A stretch of DNA of 64,000 nt from Diphasiastrum complanatum (GCA_029204225.1 CM055109.1:42290722-42354721), one strand, 5' to 3'; shown: positions 28,204 through 42,584, counted from the stretch's first letter. The notes: a model not told the origin generated them from the letters alone. Numbers and translations: made by a program.

Positions 28204-29960
28204 CAACAGTAGAAATGCACTGGTTCCCAGTGTGGACACCTGCAATCAATTGTCTACTGGTTCTCACCTGCAGATGTCCTTCTCTCCATCTCCGTTTCTG
28301 ATCACTCCACCCCCTGGGATTTCCGCGAATCCCCACCGGAGGTAGGTCTGTCTGCACAGATGTGGATGATTTACCGCATGGAGCTGGCACAACGCTGTTG
28401 GTCCGATTCACCGAATCCACCTGTTTGACTATGGTTCAGACGCTGGTGGTTAGTGTGAACACTCCTTAGTGAATTGAGGTGGTCATCACGTCTTCAAAAG
28501 CATGTTATAATTCTTAGCTCATCCACTTACGAACACCTGCAGGAAGACAGCGCTCACTCACCCACACTCTCGTGCCCTCAACAGTCTACGCTTTCTCTCA
28601 CGCTTGCTTCAAAACATCCGATTAATAAGGAGCTATCTGAAAACACAACCAAAGGAGATTCATCCACTGAAAAACAACATTCTCTCCATGCTACGGGAAA
28701 TCCGAGAAACTGGACATGCATTCAAACCCGCTCACACAAAGCATTTCCCAAAATCCAGAAAAACCTCCCACTTGAACATTGAAATCAATCAACTCTCTCT
28801 CGGACACCAACGGCCCGTTCCCTCACAAAATAAAGTCTCTTCCCTCATCCCACTCCATCCTTTCACATTTTTCCATCCTCACGTGGATCATCTATCTCAC
28901 TCTCACAACTAACACTAGTATCAACTCGTTGTTCCTTCAACGTTTATACCATTCTTTTAAGTTCATGCATTCTCTCTCTTAATGCAAAGGGAGCCCCTCC
29001 TCTTCCCTCCAAGCTTCCCCATCACAATGCCAAATTTTCACTCTTCAAGCCTTTCATGAAAAGTGTCCCGCTTTGTACATGGCTCTTATTGTGATTGGAC
29101 TTAAAGTGGTACCCCCTTTTGCTTTGAAAAGATGTTTAGAGTCACTGGTACTCGGGTACCACTTGTGTGAGCCACTTTCCTCTTTTGCACTTGTTGGTGG
29201 TGTAAATGGCAAGTACTTTACTTGCTTGGCTTTCTTAATTGGGTAGTCATCTTTGCTACTTGTGGTCAACCCCTACCACTTTTAGGTAGGATGTTTTTTT
29301 GTTAAGCACTTTTGGCCTCCACTTGTATTTTCCATTTGCGTGTCTGTGGCACATGGCTTAAGCTGTCGAGGTGATTTGCCTGTCGGAGTGCCGCTTCGAC
29401 TTGTACTGGAACTTGTCTATATTTTTGTTACAGTTTCCTTGACCCTGTCCCATAATTTCTGACCGTTCGTTGTGAGTTGATGTTGCCGGTTTTTCCCGTG
29501 TGTTGTTACTGGCGAGCACTCATGACTTGGGGGTTCTTCAAGGCAACCGGTTCCCTGAAAAACACAATAGGCAATTTTTCATTAATAAAAGTAACGAAGT
29601 ACATTGAAAATTTGCTCGGTCTTGCCAGCTAGTATAATCGGGCCAATTCTAAGTCCGTAAACTAGTCTATGGGCCATTTCTAAGGCCCCAAAATTTGCTC
29701 TAGCCACATTTTGGGTGGGCTGGGACCCCTTTCTCTGTGGACTGGTATTTTGGACTCGGTCTGTACGAAAATTGTCCATGAAATATTTTCTGACGGTTTT
29801 TCCGGAGGTCACTTTCTAAACTGTGTCTAGCCACTTAGGGGTGGGCTGGGACCCATTTCTATGGGCAACTGTGTGCCGATTTTTCCATAAATAGCCGGGT
29901 TTTACATGCCGGTTTTTATACAAAGATGTGAAATTGCTCTAAAAAATATATTGGCTAACA
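28204..29960. other. Unclassified region, right flank of the LARD-like element
   Basis: Continuous with 22140-23199 once the element is removed. Frames at 28474-28980 lack recognisable domains. A 40-bp block (GGGTGGGCTGGGACCC) is repeated at about 29715 and 29843. No gene is supported. Confidence 0.4.
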
Positions 29961-30064
29961 GAATGTGACATGGAAGTAAGAAAATAGTACCTCTGTTTAA
30001 TTACATTATGCATGTTGAAGCATTATAACGCAAGAGAGCTTTCCAAGTAGTAGGTATTGTTAGA

Positions 30065-30071
<7 letters not shown>

Positions 30072-30147
<76 letters not shown>
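30072..30147. repeat. (GA)n microsatellite, about 76 bp
   Basis: The F/E tract of this K unit. Confidence 0.95.
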
Positions 30148-30152
<5 letters not shown>

Positions 30153-30411
30153 TGTGTTTTTAAATGGTGTTCCCTGCTAATTCACATATGATTCTGAGAT
30201 ATTTTGTTAAAGACTCAGAGGACAAGGAACAATTTACAAAGTTGTTCAATAAACCAAAAAATCTTCACCAGACATCATGGCACAATTAAATCTAATTTGA
30301 GCAAATGGTAGTTCAATTAGGTAAAAGGTACTAGTTTCAATTTGAAAATATCCAAATCGAATATGTCACACAAACCGATAACACAAAAGAACAAGAGCCA
30401 TCAAATGTTTA

Positions 30412-30639
30412 TTGTTGTTCCTTATTTTTCATCAAATATGCCACACAAATGAGGACATACATGGAAGACAAATATGTCCAATGTTCATCAATGTGGTTCT
30501 ATCCCAAAATGACAAAAAATATCTTATTAAAATACATATGAAATTTTTTAGTTACTTAAAATTATGGAAGAAAGTTTCACCAAAAGAAAAGGGATTTGAA
30601 GTTCATTCTCGAGGATTTGCCCTTCAAGTCACAATGTGA
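30412..30639 (+). pseudogene. Possible B3-like exon remnant (K unit copy 3)
   Basis: 75 codons, no ATG, closely matching 42585-42812 and inverted 14165-14392. Reading is kept in all three copies, which suggests recent duplication from a coding ancestor, not proof of selection. The B3 resemblance is weak. Confidence 0.3.
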
Positions 30640-31411
30640 ACAAAGAAGTGAGTTTGCATATAAAGCTAAAGTCTCATTAGTATTGAAGCTTTTGTGAAAT
30701 TGCCAAAAATTATGTTTTGAACCATTAATGCATCATTAATCATTTATGTTTTGAATTATTTAAGTTAAAGAAAGAAATGAGCTAACAAATCAAAGTGACT
30801 TGTGAATTGGCATCTTGACTTTTCGTGTTTGCGAATGCTCAAGGATTAACTTTGCAAGTGAAATGAAAGTGTGACAAAATTGCATACAAATGTCAGACAC
30901 TATGGTGAACATCTATGAATGTTTTTGTCACTAGGACATGATAGTACTATACGAATATAAATTTCAAGGAAGAATTGTGTAAAGTTTTATCTATTTATTT
31001 TGGCATTTTTAGAGCATTTGTTAAAAAGTTCTTAGGATTTTCATTCGTATGAAATTGTTGGATTTCAACATGTATGATAACTCTTTCCAACTATCTAAGC
31101 AGCTGACAAGTCTATTGCATTTCGACAATGTATCATACAAGATTTAACATCGAAATATGTTGAAAAATCGACGAATTCAATAAACTACGAATTTCAATAC
31201 TATAATTTGCTGAAAATTTAGGATCTAATGTATCACAGTGTCAAATGCTAATACTTGTCATAATTCGTTAGCTTTCAACAAGCTTACATGTCTAAATTTA
31301 ACAAATTATTGTTTCAAAATCTAATAGTATTAACTTTGAATTAGGCTCTACAAATATGTAGCAATAATCGACCTTGTAATAAAAAAATCTAGCTAGTTAG
31401 TCTCTCTCTCT

Positions 31412-31936
31412 TGTGAAAGCTGTACTTTAGGACCATAAATGGATCTACAAAAGATCCACAAGAGTGATTGGATGCCTGCTTAACAATCTATCAGAAAACT
31501 AGATACAAAAAAGTTGATCTAGATTGGCAATTTGACAAACAACAAGCTTTAACAATCAAAAGCATTGATCAAGATTGAAATCTGAGCCCACATTTGTGTA
31601 CTACAGGCTGTAGTATGGCCTTCAACCTGATAAACAAGTAGAAATTGATTTGGTTTCATTTGGATGACAAAAACTCAATGTACATAGTGAACTAGCTTGA
31701 GATTGCCAATGAGCTCCAAAAATTTTCTATCTTTTCACTATGAGAGCTTGGAATACATAGCAAATTCCTAGAGTTACGCTTGGTAGGTAGCTAGTTGGTC
31801 AAATTTTCACCTTAAATTTAGGTGTAGGTCCTATAAAGTAGGGATGACCACCAAATAGACATGACCATGATCTAACCTACATTAGGAGTGGGTTGCCACG
31901 TGGCATTTTGGCCATACATGTGTGGAACAATTGAAT
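31412..31936 (-). repeat. 3' LTR (partial) of the outer Copia
   Basis: The LTR end TTTCACA is present next to the CT run; the LTR beginning is lost and joins pol-derived sequence near 31937. Confidence 0.85.
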
Positions 31937-31999
31937 AAGGTTTTGATCCAAATGTGCTTCTTCAAGTTTACAGATCTTCCACTCTTAAAAGATCACATT

Positions 32000-33540
32000 T
32001 CCACCATTGACAAATTGTTTGGTGGAAAACAAGTAGATTTTACAATCTCTACAGTGAAGAGCAAAACACTACCATTATTCCTATCATTGAAATAGGATAA
32101 TCTTTGGTCCTTACATTGGAATGACCATGCTCAAAGCATGTGGACCCAAAGATTTTCAATACAAATGATGTTTCATCTTTTATGACACTATTCAAACTAT
32201 TACAAAAATACTTATCCAATGAAATTGCGTTATTAATAACAAATGTAGATTTCAAAGCATCCCATTTCATTGTCACCATGAATCTTAAAGGTAAGAAACA
32301 AGTCACCTCATGTCTACTACTACTTTCAAAAAAGTATTCAAAGATAGTAGACTCTCCAATGCTCACCACCCTTGCAAGATGCACTCTTGAATGGACAATT
32401 TGCATGCAATTTGATGACTTGACCATTGTCATTGAGGACTCCCTTGGAACTCTCATGCTTTGAGGCTGATCCTTTTGATACTCCTCAATGCAAGCAATAT
32501 CACACTTTGCCAAGATCTCCTCTTGAGTGATCTCCTCCTTTTCCAAGCTCATTCTTTAAAAAGCAACACTAGCTTCCAACTTAAACAATCTTCCATGTTT
32601 AATCCCCTTTGCAATGCAAATATCATTCTTCAAGATGAAACAAACACCATGCTTAAAGTGGACATCCAAACCACTTTCTAAGAGTAGACCAACACTAAGA
32701 ATATTCTTGGTGATTGATAGTATATAAAGGACATTTTCTAGATCCATGCATTTTGAAGATTCTAGAGACAAAGAGATGGTGCCAATACCATCTATCCTAC
32801 ACTCTTCATCATTTGCAGTATAGACAAAATTCTTAGCAGCATTGAAAGAGTGTAAGGTTGAGAAAAAGTCCTTTTCACAAGACATGTGGGAGCTAGCACC
32901 ACTGCCAATCCACCAATTGTCTCTTGAATTGCTATTGCTTGTTGGTGAGGATGTAGATGCCATGAAGAATACATCTACTTCATCCTCCTCCTCCTCCTTT
33001 GCAAGGTTTCCTTGTCTGTCCTCCTCCACTTGTGCTCTTAGCCTCTTGTAGCATTCAGATGCATAATGCCCCTTCTTTCCACAAAAGAAGAATTTCTGCT
33101 TTGACTTGTCCTTTGAACTTGATGAATCATCCTCTTCTTTGGCCTCCTTTGGATGTTTCTTCTTTCCATTGGTCTTCTTTTTTACCTTGAATGAGAAATT
33201 GGCTTTCTCATCACCATCCTGCAAAGACAAGGAACTCATCCTAGATTTTGCATGGAGCATCCTACACTCTTCAACCACTAATACACTGTGAAGTTTTTCT
33301 ATAGTTGGGCAAAGTGTCTTGGATGGCAAAAATTTGGACCAAATTTGCAAATTCATCTCCTAGGCCATTAAGGACAATTTGTACAAGCTCTCCGTCATGA
33401 ATCTTCTCTCCAATGGAAGCCAACTCCCTATTTAGAGACTTGATGCTGAGTACATAATCCTATCCCCTCTCCTCACTTCTCCTCATGCTTTGCAGAATTT
33501 AATTCCTAAGCATGAGAACCCTCAAAGTGTTACTAGATTC
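32000..33540 (-). pseudogene. Gag-protease-X reading frame of the outer Copia
   Basis: Downstream part of a gag-pol frame whose start is at 38363-38071 across the nested element. The zinc knuckle reads FFFCGKKGHYASEC, first Cys lost. The protease reads WIGSGASSH, catalytic Asp lost. After IAKGIKHGRLFKLEASVAF there is a stop. The next frame (32552-32049, MSLEKEEITQEEIL) enters about 165 residues unlike any Copia domain, alignable with 36290-36850 of the inner copy. A few gaps and stops mark decay. It cannot encode active protease, integrase or RT. Confidence 0.85.
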
Positions 33541-34215
33541 TGTGAAGAATTGCCAAAAATTGGCAAATCTAGCTTGATCAAAAACAATGTAGAACCTTGT
33601 AAATATTGTGTGTAATTGGGTTCCACACATGTAATGCCAAGATGCCACGTGGCAACCCAAGAGAGTTGGTCATGTCTATTTGGTGGTCATCCCTACTTTA
33701 TAGGACCTACACCTAAGTTTAAGGTGAAAATTTGACCAACTAGCTACCTACCAAGCATAACTCTAGGATCTAGGCTAGGGTTTCATTTTAGGGAAAGAAG
33801 GGTGAGTTAACTTCCTTATTACATGCTGGAAATCCACCTAACTTCAAGAAGGAAGTCGAATTTGCTATGTATTCCCTCTCTCCATAGTGAGAAGAAAGAA
33901 AATTTTTGGAGCTCAATGGCAATCTCAGGCTAGTTCACTATGTACATTGAGTTTTTGTGATCCAAATGAGACCAAATCAATTTCTACTTGTTTCTCAGGT
34001 TGAAGGCCGTACTAAATCCTGTAGTACACACGTGTGGGCTCGTATTTCAATGTTTATCAATGCTTTTGATTGTTAATGCTTGTTGTTTGTCAAATTGCCA
34101 AACTAGATCAACTTTTTTGTGTCTAGTTTTTTGATAGATCGTTAAGCAAGCATCCAATCACTCTTATGGATCTTTTGTAGATACATTTATGGTACTAAAG
34201 TACAGTACTTTCACA
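33541..34215 (+). repeat. 5' LTR of the inner chimeric Copia
   Basis: 675 bp, TGTGAAGAATTGCC to TTTCACA. It carries CACACGTGTG at 34027-34036 and a GTACAGTAC motif near the end. Confidence 0.93.
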
Positions 34216-35021
34216 TGGTATCAGAGCCAAGTACAAGAGCATAAGCCATTGATCTAATACAAATCCATTTTTAGCAAGTTTTGGTGCTAAAAACTAGTAT
34301 TGAGAGGGCAAGCTAGAATCTTGATTTTGGTGAGGAGATTTGATCCCAAACTTGGTAGGGGTCCAAATCCATACTATCCACATGTGTGGGCACCCCTGAA
34401 CCTGCATTTAATGCATGGTATTCATTTGATCCAAAAAAAATTCAATTTGTGAGTTGTTGGTGTAATTTTTGGTGGAGATCCTAGAATAATCTACCAAGAT
34501 CATTTGCCATTGATTAGATTTGAATTTGTTTCATGGAATCTAATTAATCTAGGCTGAGTTCAAGTCCTATTAAGGTTAAAAACAGGTCTTGAAAGTACAC
34601 CAAGAAGGAAGAAAGAGATTAAGTCATTTTTTTGTCCAAAAATAGCCAAAATTGGCAAGATTTGATTGTAAGTAGATTTCACATCATCTTATCTTCATTC
34701 CAACTTTGTGAGGGAGTGCTAGAACTAAGATTATAAGTCCATTTGTTGGATTAGAAATCTAATTTGAGTGAAAAACTACAAGAGAGAGACCCTTGTGAGT
34801 TTCTAGAGACAATCAAATCCATTTCTTGGCAAGATTTGTTTGAAAGTAGTTTTCACTTCATCTTATCTTCATTCCAGCTTTGTGAGGGAGTGATAGAATT
34901 GTGATTATAAGTACATTTGTTGGATTAGAAATCAAATTTGAGTGAAACACTACAAGTGTGAGACCTTTGTGAGTTTCAAGTCAATCAAATCTTTTTCTTG
35001 TTTGTAGAAGTCACTAGTAAG

Positions 35022-36046
35022 ATGGGATCTGCTGGAGCATACCTTCTAGAAGCTAGTGAGAGATTGAATTCTACAAATTATGCTATTTGGAAGGTTAGGA
35101 TGGAGTCACTCTTGGTGCTCCAAGACCTTCATGAGTTTGAAGATGAAGATGAACCTCTAGGTGCACAGGAGTTAGCTAGATACAAGAAGAGATCTAGGCT
35201 TGCACTTCATTGTGTGAAGATGAATGTGAGCAATAATTTGTTGAGAGAAGTATCGGCATGTACTAGTGCTAAAGAGGCTTGGGAGTCTTTGAAATCAATC
35301 TATGAATCTAGTAACACTTCAAGAGTACTCATAGTTAGAAATCAGATTTTGCAAAGCATGAAGAGAAGTGAGGAGAGTGCACAAGATTATGTATTCAGAA
35401 GCAAGTCTCTAAATAGGGAGTTGGCTTCCATTGGAGAGAAGATCCATGATGGAGAGCTTGTATTTGTTCTTAATGGTCTAGGAGATGACTTTGCAAATTT
35501 GGTCCAAAGTTTTGCCATCCAAGACACTTTGCCAACTATAGAAAAACTTCACAATGTATTAGTGGCTGAAGAGTATAGGATGCTCCATGTAAAATCTAGG
35601 ATGAGTTCCTTGTCTTTGTAGGATGGTGATGAGAAATCCAATTTCTCACTCAAGGGCAAAAAGAAGACCAATGGAAAGAAGAAGCATCCAAAGGAGTCCA
35701 ACGAAGAGTATGATGCATCAAGCTCAAAGGACAAGTCAAAGCAAAAATGCTTCTTTTGTGGAAAGAAGGGGCATTATGCATCTGAATGCTACAAGAGCCT
35801 AAGAGCACAAGTGGAGGAGGACAAACAAGGAAACCTTGCAAAGGAGGAGGAGGAGGATGAAGTAGATGTATTCTTGATGGCATCTACATCCTCACCAACA
35901 ACCAATAGAAATTTTAGAGACAATTGGTGGATCGACAATGGGGCTGGCTCTCACATGTCTTGTGAAAAGGACTTTTTCTCAACCTTACACTCTTTCAATG
36001 CTGTTAAAAAGTTTTCTTTACTGCAAATGATGAAGAGTGTAGGATA
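35022..36046 (+). pseudogene. Gag and protease of the inner chimeric Copia
   Basis: The ATG at 35022 (MGSAGAYLLEASERLN) matches the gag start of the outer copy. An in-frame TAG at 35619-35621 ends gag at 199 codons, but the same frame continues through a Lys-rich linker to an intact zinc knuckle, CFFCGKKGHYASEC, and a protease site changed to WIDNGAGSH. A frameshift near 36010 moves the rest into the frame of 36053-37168. In the family, gag forms the particle and the knuckle binds RNA. The TAG could be a mutation or a read-through point; mutation is likelier given the frameshift. Confidence 0.88.
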
Positions 36047-36052
36047 GATGGT

Positions 36053-37168
36053 GTGGGCACCATCTCTTTGTGTCTAGAATCCTCAAAATGCATGGATCTA
36101 GAAAATGTCCTTTATGTACCATCAATCACCAAGAATATGCTTAGTGTTGGTCTACTCTTAGAAAGTGGTTTGGATGTCCACTTTAAGCATGGTGTTTGCT
36201 TCATCTTGAAGAATGATGTTTGCATTGCAAAGGGACTTAAACATGGAAGATTGTTTAAGTTGGAAGCTAGTGTTGCTTTTGAAAGAATGAGCTTGGCAAA
36301 GGAGGAGATCACTCAAGAGGAGATCTTGGAAAAGTGTGATCTTGCTTGCATTGAGGAGGAGCATCAAAAGGAGGAAGATCTTGAGGATCAGCCTCAAAGC
36401 ATGAGAGTTCCAAGGGAGTCCTCAATGACAATGGCCGAGTCATCAAATTGCATGAAAATTGTCCATTCAAGTGTGCATCTTGCAAGGGTGGTGAGCATTG
36501 GAGAGTCTACTATCATGGAATACTTTTTGAAAAGTAGTAGTAGACATGAGGTGACTTGTTTCTTACCTTTAATATTAATGGTGTTTATTACTTTGTATGA
36601 CAAAACAATGAAATGGGATGCTTTGAAATCTACATTTGTTGTTGATAAAGCAATTTCATTGGATAACTATTTTTGTAATAGTTTGAATAGAGTCATAAAA
36701 GATGAAACATCATTTGTATTGGAAATCTTTGGATCCACATGCTCTGTGCATGATCATTCCAATGTAAGGAACAAAGATTATCCTATGTCAATGATAAGAA
36801 TAATGGTAGTGTTTTGCTCTTCAAGTAAAGATTGTAGAATCTACTTGTTTTCTACCAAAGAAGTTGTCAATGGTGGAAATGTGATCTTTCAAGAGTGGAA
36901 GATTTGTAAACTTGAAGAAGCACCTTTGGATCAATACTTTATTCAGTTCATTGATGGTTTGGAGTCAAGTCAAGTGGAGGAGCAAGCTCAAGACCCGAGG
37001 ACTCCAAGAAGAATCTTGAGTATTAAGATGGAGCCATATAGGCTCAATCATATGGATCAAGCAAGGCAAACAGTCTTTGGCAACACTGTGTATGCACTTA
37101 ATAGTTTAATTGATGTATCTTCAAGTGCACAAAATGCCTTGGAATCCATGGCTTGGCATGATGTATAG
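36053..37168 (+). pseudogene. Protease tail, unknown segment X and integrase tail
   Basis: 371 codons. Residues 1-75 continue the protease region (ENVLYVPSITKNMLSVG). From about 80 (SLAKEEITQEEILEKCD) to about 255 the protein matches no Copia domain; LWHKRLGH, the D-D-35-E core and SDNGGE are all missing. From about 265 (LFSTKEVVNGGNVIFQEW) it resembles the Copia integrase C-terminal tail, ending at the linker (NALESMAWHDV) where RT should start. So a foreign stretch of about 175 residues replaces the integrase core while the frame stays open. Source unknown. Confidence 0.8.
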
Positions 37169-37379
37169 TTTTTGAAGTTTGCTACATGACACATTTATGG
37201 AACATCTTGTAAGAGATCCTTTAAGAGGTGGTGAAAGATCCTTCATGGACATCATTCTCTATTGGAGTCTCAAAAGTTCCTTGTTTGTAGCTGGATTTTT
37301 TAGACACTTCTAAAAGCATTCATTCATCTAGCAAGAGAGTTGTAGATAGATCAAGCTAAATTTGAGGAGTGTGAAGAAT

Positions 37380-38070
37380 TGCCAAAAATTGGCAAATCTA
37401 GCTTGATCAAAAACCATGTAGAACTTTGTAAATATTGTGTATAATTGGGTTCCACACATGTAATGCCAAGATGACACGTGGCAACCCACTCCTAATATAG
37501 GTTAGGTCAAGTCAAGAGAGTTGGTCATGTCTATTTGGTGGTCATCCCTACTTTATAGGACCTACACCTAAGTTTAAGGTGAAAATTTGACCAACTAGCT
37601 ACCTACCAAGCATAACTCTAGGAAATAGACTAGGGTTTCATTTTAGGTCAAGGAGAGTTAGTTAACTTCCTTATTACATGCTGGAAATCCACCTAACTTC
37701 AAGAAGGAAGTCGAATTTGCTATGTATTCCCTCTCTCCATAGTGAGAAGAAAGAAATTTTTTGGAGCTCAATGGCAATCTCAGGCTAGTTCACTATGTAC
37801 ATTGAGTTTTTGTGATCCAAATGAAACCAAATCAATTTCTACTTGTTTCTCAGGTTGAAGGCCGTACTACATCCTGTAGTACACACGTGTGGGCTCGGAT
37901 TTCAATGTTTATCAATGCTTTTGATTGTTAATGCTTGTTGTTTGTCAAATTGCCAATCTAGATCAACTTTTTTGTGTCTAGTTTTTTGATAGATTGTTAA
38001 GCAAGCATCCAATCACTCTTGTGGATCTTTTGTAGATCCATTTATGGTCCTAAAGTACAGTACTTTCATA
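37380..38070 (+). repeat. 3' LTR of the inner chimeric Copia
   Basis: 691 bp, similar to the 5' LTR with scattered changes; CACACGTGTG at 37882-37891. Confidence 0.93.
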
Positions 38071-38363
38071 GATTCATAGATTGATTTTAAAGACTCCCAA
38101 GCCTCTTTAACACTAGTACATGGTGATACTTCTCTCAACAAATCATTGCTCACATTCATCTTCACACAATGAAGTGCAAGCCTAGATCTCTTATTGTATC
38201 TAGCTAACTCCTGTGCACCTAGAGGTTCATCTTCATCTTCAATTAAGAACTCATAAAGGTCTTGGATCACCAAGAGTGACTCCATCCTAACCTTCCAAAT
38301 AGCATAATTTGTAGAATTCAATCTCTCACTAGCTTCTAGAAGGTATGCTCCAGCAGATCCCAT
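38071..38363 (-). pseudogene. Gag N-terminus of the outer chimeric Copia
   Basis: ATG at 38363, about 97 codons (MGSAGAYLLEASERLN, YAIWKVRMESLLV) up to KSIYES, where the inner element interrupts. The frame resumes past 33540. Confidence 0.88.
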
Positions 38364-39085
38364 CTTACTAGTGACTTATACAAACAAGAAATAGATTTGA
38401 TTGGCTTGAAACTCACAAAGGTCTCACACTTGCAATGTTTCACTCAAATTTGATTTCTAATTCAACAAATGGACTTATAATCATAGTTCTATCACTCTCT
38501 CACAAAGCTGGAATGAAGATAAGATGAAGTGAAAAATACTTTCAAACAAATCTTGCCAAGAAATGGATTGGATTGTCTCTAGTAAGTCACTAAGGTCTCT
38601 CTCTTGTAGTGTTTCACTCAAATTAGATTTCGAAACAATCAAATCTTGCCAATTTTGGCTATTTTTGGACAATAACAAGACTGAATCTCCCTCACACTTT
38701 TGATGTACTTTCAAGACCTGTAAACAAGTTTAGAGGACCTGATTTCAGCCTAGATCAATTAGATCTCATGACTCTAAGACAAATCTAATCAATGGCACTC
38801 AATCTGGGTAGCTTATCCTAAGATTTCCACCAAAAATTACATCATAAACTCACAAATTGAATTTCTTTGGATCAAATATATACCATGCATTAAATGCAGG
38901 TTCAAAGGTGCCCACACATGTGGATAGTACGGATTTGGACCGCTACCAAGTTTGGAATCAAATTCCCTCACCAAAATCAAGATTCTAGCTTGCCCTCTCA
39001 ATACTAGTTTTTAGCACCAAAACTTGCTAACAATGGATTTGCATTAGATCAATGGCTTATGCTCTTGTACATGGCTCTGATACCA

Positions 39086-39992
<907 letters not shown>

Positions 39993-41724
39993 CTATTTGA
40001 TTCTTTCAGTCTCCTCTTGATTTGATCCCATGGGTTGATAAAGACTTCAAATTTATTAGCTCTACTTCCACTAGGACTATCGATACTTAACCTGAGTGTT
40101 TTGAAAAGAAAAAAGAAGGCCTATATTTGTTAAGTGTTATGTGTAAAATAACATCATGTCATAAAAAAAAGGTGGTTTTGTCTTATCACATTGTGAACTT
40201 TCTTACTTGATTTAATGGAAAGGATGTCCAAAAAACTACTCTCCAAGATTGAATGGAGTATTTTGGATGAATGTACATGGAATTCATGCTATGATTGCTT
40301 GAAATTTTGACCTTTATATTATTTGCAAACTCAAGTTTGAAATGGACCACTTTCTACACATGTCTCACACTCAAAGGAGATCATCAGTGTAGCATATCCA
40401 GTACAAAGAGAAGTAGCAAGGCATTTCAAGCCATTAGTCATATTTTAAAGTAAAGAAATTAGAAAATTTGATGCTCATTAGATTATTTTTATGTAGAGTT
40501 CATAGTCTATTCAATTTGTTGTGTGAATAAAGTATACACCAATGTACTGTTGTGTAAGGAATTATGAAAAATAAGGACTTTGAAAAAGTCTTTCTTGGTA
40601 TAATTGATGTAAGAACAAGAATACATTTGATAGGAAAAATGAAAAAGACATTTTAGACACTATTGTTTTTAGGAGATGGAACTACATAAGATTTTGTAAC
40701 CTACCAAATGATTTTGCACAAGGTATTCTTTTTAAGTGGCAAAAATTTATTTTTTCTAAATCATATTGCATCTATAATCATTTAGTAGTTACAACCTATC
40801 AAAAAATATGTTCTTAAAATACCTTTTTATTGCTAAACATAGGTAGAAATATCAACAAAATCAACTTGTTGCTTCGAATATCTCTTCTAAAAAAACTATG
40901 ATTCAAGTTGTCTTGAAGAAGATTAAAAAGAAACAAGTTGTGTGCCAACTCCTTCAAAAGCATCAAGCTCGCTTGCTCATACAATAGGCCCTAGTTTCTT
41001 CTTTTGAATACATTGCTTCGGAGGTTTTGATCTTGGTCTTTTATCAATTATTGCTTTGCTCCCCACATATATAGCAATCTTCCCCTACTTGAGCTGCAAA
41101 CATCAAAGATCACGTTTGATTCAACTCATTAAAAACAATGTTAGAAAGTTGAAAGTAAATCTATTTTTCACCAAATCCTTGTTTTTGAAACAACATTCCT
41201 ATAAGTGAAAAAAGGAATCTCCAAATTTCCAAATGTCATCTAGCCAAATGTTACACAACAATCTTGTCAATTGTCTTAGGAAGTGGACATAACTCGTGTA
41301 GGTGAAAAATATAGTTGATTCCACCTCTAGTAGTTGTTAACATATCATTCACATTATATATGAATTGTTGTCTTTGATCACATTTTGTCACTTCTCTGCT
41401 CTAATAAGTACAATCCAAGAGATATTTTTAACATTTACTAGGCCTTGAAAACATAAGAAAAGCAATTGGCTAAAAGAATTAGTTTTCAAAAAGAACTGAC
41501 TCTATTATGCTCATTGAAAACATCGATAAATAATCAAACAACCTAAGAAATTAAGTTTGTAAGAAACACCAAAATTGTGATCTTTTTGAAGAAAGGTAGA
41601 ATGTAAATTACTTTTAGAGGAATGTGACATGGAAGTAAGAAAATAGTACCACTATGTACTTACATTATGCATGTTGAAGCAGTATAACCCAAGAGAGCTT
41701 TTCAAGTAGTAGGTATTGTTAAAC

Positions 41725-41870
<146 letters not shown>

Positions 41871-41882
41871 GTGTGATTTTAC

Positions 41883-42075
41883 ATGGTGTGCCGACGAATG
41901 GAAATGATGTGGAAGTCTTCATTGTACCATGTCTTTGTTGAAGAAGTTTGCAAGAATTAGTGGCACTTGAACTAATAAGTGTAATTGTGGACAACTCGTG
42001 TGATTCTTGAAACAACAGAAAGACCACCATGAGAAAACTGAACATAGAAAACAAAACTGATTGATGGATTGCCAT
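41883..42075 (-). CDS. E remnant: intact secreted-peptide-like first exon
   Basis: The ATG at 42075 opens a hydrophobic leader (MAIHQSVLFSMFSFLMVVF) typical of a secretory signal peptide, then a Ser/Thr-rich stretch, SCKLLQQRHG and SFPFVGTP. A splice donor GTAAAATC follows at 41882, after which the frame would run into the GA tract as a Leu-Ser repeat; that extension is not credible. TATATAAAT lies about 85-90 bp upstream (near 42160). The other copies carry stops (14.9 and 57.7 kb) or are deleted (30.2 kb). A small secreted peptide is the best guess; the family is not recognised and later exons are not identified. Confidence 0.35.
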
Positions 42076-42154
42076 TTTTTCTCCCTCGTGCTGGTCAATA
42101 CTGGAGTTTCGACTTTGAATGTAGAATGTTAGTGCAAATTTGGGATGGACAACT

Positions 42155-42172
42155 TATGTATTTATATAATAA
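42155..42172 (-). promoter_or_regulatory. Candidate TATA box of the E exon
   Basis: TTATATAAAT on the minus strand, 85-90 bp before the ATG, conserved with the 14.8-kb copy. The B3-like remnant lies on the opposite strand beyond it, so the two remnants are divergent. Confidence 0.4.
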
Positions 42173-42584
42173 ATATTTAAAGGCCACTAGCAATGAAAGC
42201 GCAAATTCAAAAAAGAAGAGCTAACCCACATATGATTTGACATTGTTTACTAGAGAAGAACAAGACAAGAAACAATGTTGTTATCTTTTATTTTTATTTA
42301 CTAACAATACAACAAGTAAGGTTAAAAGAGTACTATTAGAATGTGTCTGCTAATTCACATATGATTTTGAGATATTTTGTTAAAGACACAGAAGACAAGG
42401 AACAATTTACAAAGTTGTTCAATAAACCAAAAAATCTTCACAAGACGTCATGGCACAATTAAATCTATTTTAAGCAAATGGTAGTTCAATTAGATAAAAG
42501 GTACTAGTTTCAATTTGAAAATATCCAAATCGAATATGTCACACAAACCGATGACACAAAAGAACAAGAGCCATCAAATGTTTA

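Larger units (their letters stand above)
29961..31411 (+). repeat. K unit, F to G part, with E deleted
   Basis: Starts abruptly in F at 29961, passes a GA tract (30072-30147), then lacks about 490 bp of the E remnant and its promoter compared with 41868-42350 (joint near 30166). It continues through a B3-like remnant, D and G into a CT run where a Copia element is inserted. Confidence 0.75.
33541..38070 (+). mobile_element. Inner chimeric Copia, TSD GATTC
   Basis: LTRs 33541-34215 and 37380-38070; primer-binding site TGGTATCAGAGCC at 34216-34228; polypurine tract TTTGAGGAG before 37380. GATTC at 33536-33540 and 38071-38075 is the TSD, inside the gag of the outer copy. The last LTR base pair is TA instead of CA. 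It carries gag, protease and the same unrelated segment as the outer copy, with no integrase core, RT or RNase H. Confidence 0.93.

Noticed and set aside
28474-28982. Three overlapping plus-strand frames of 67-102 codons
   Set aside because: Low-complexity His/Ser/Pro-rich reading in CT-rich DNA, overlapping in different frames and without a recognisable domain.
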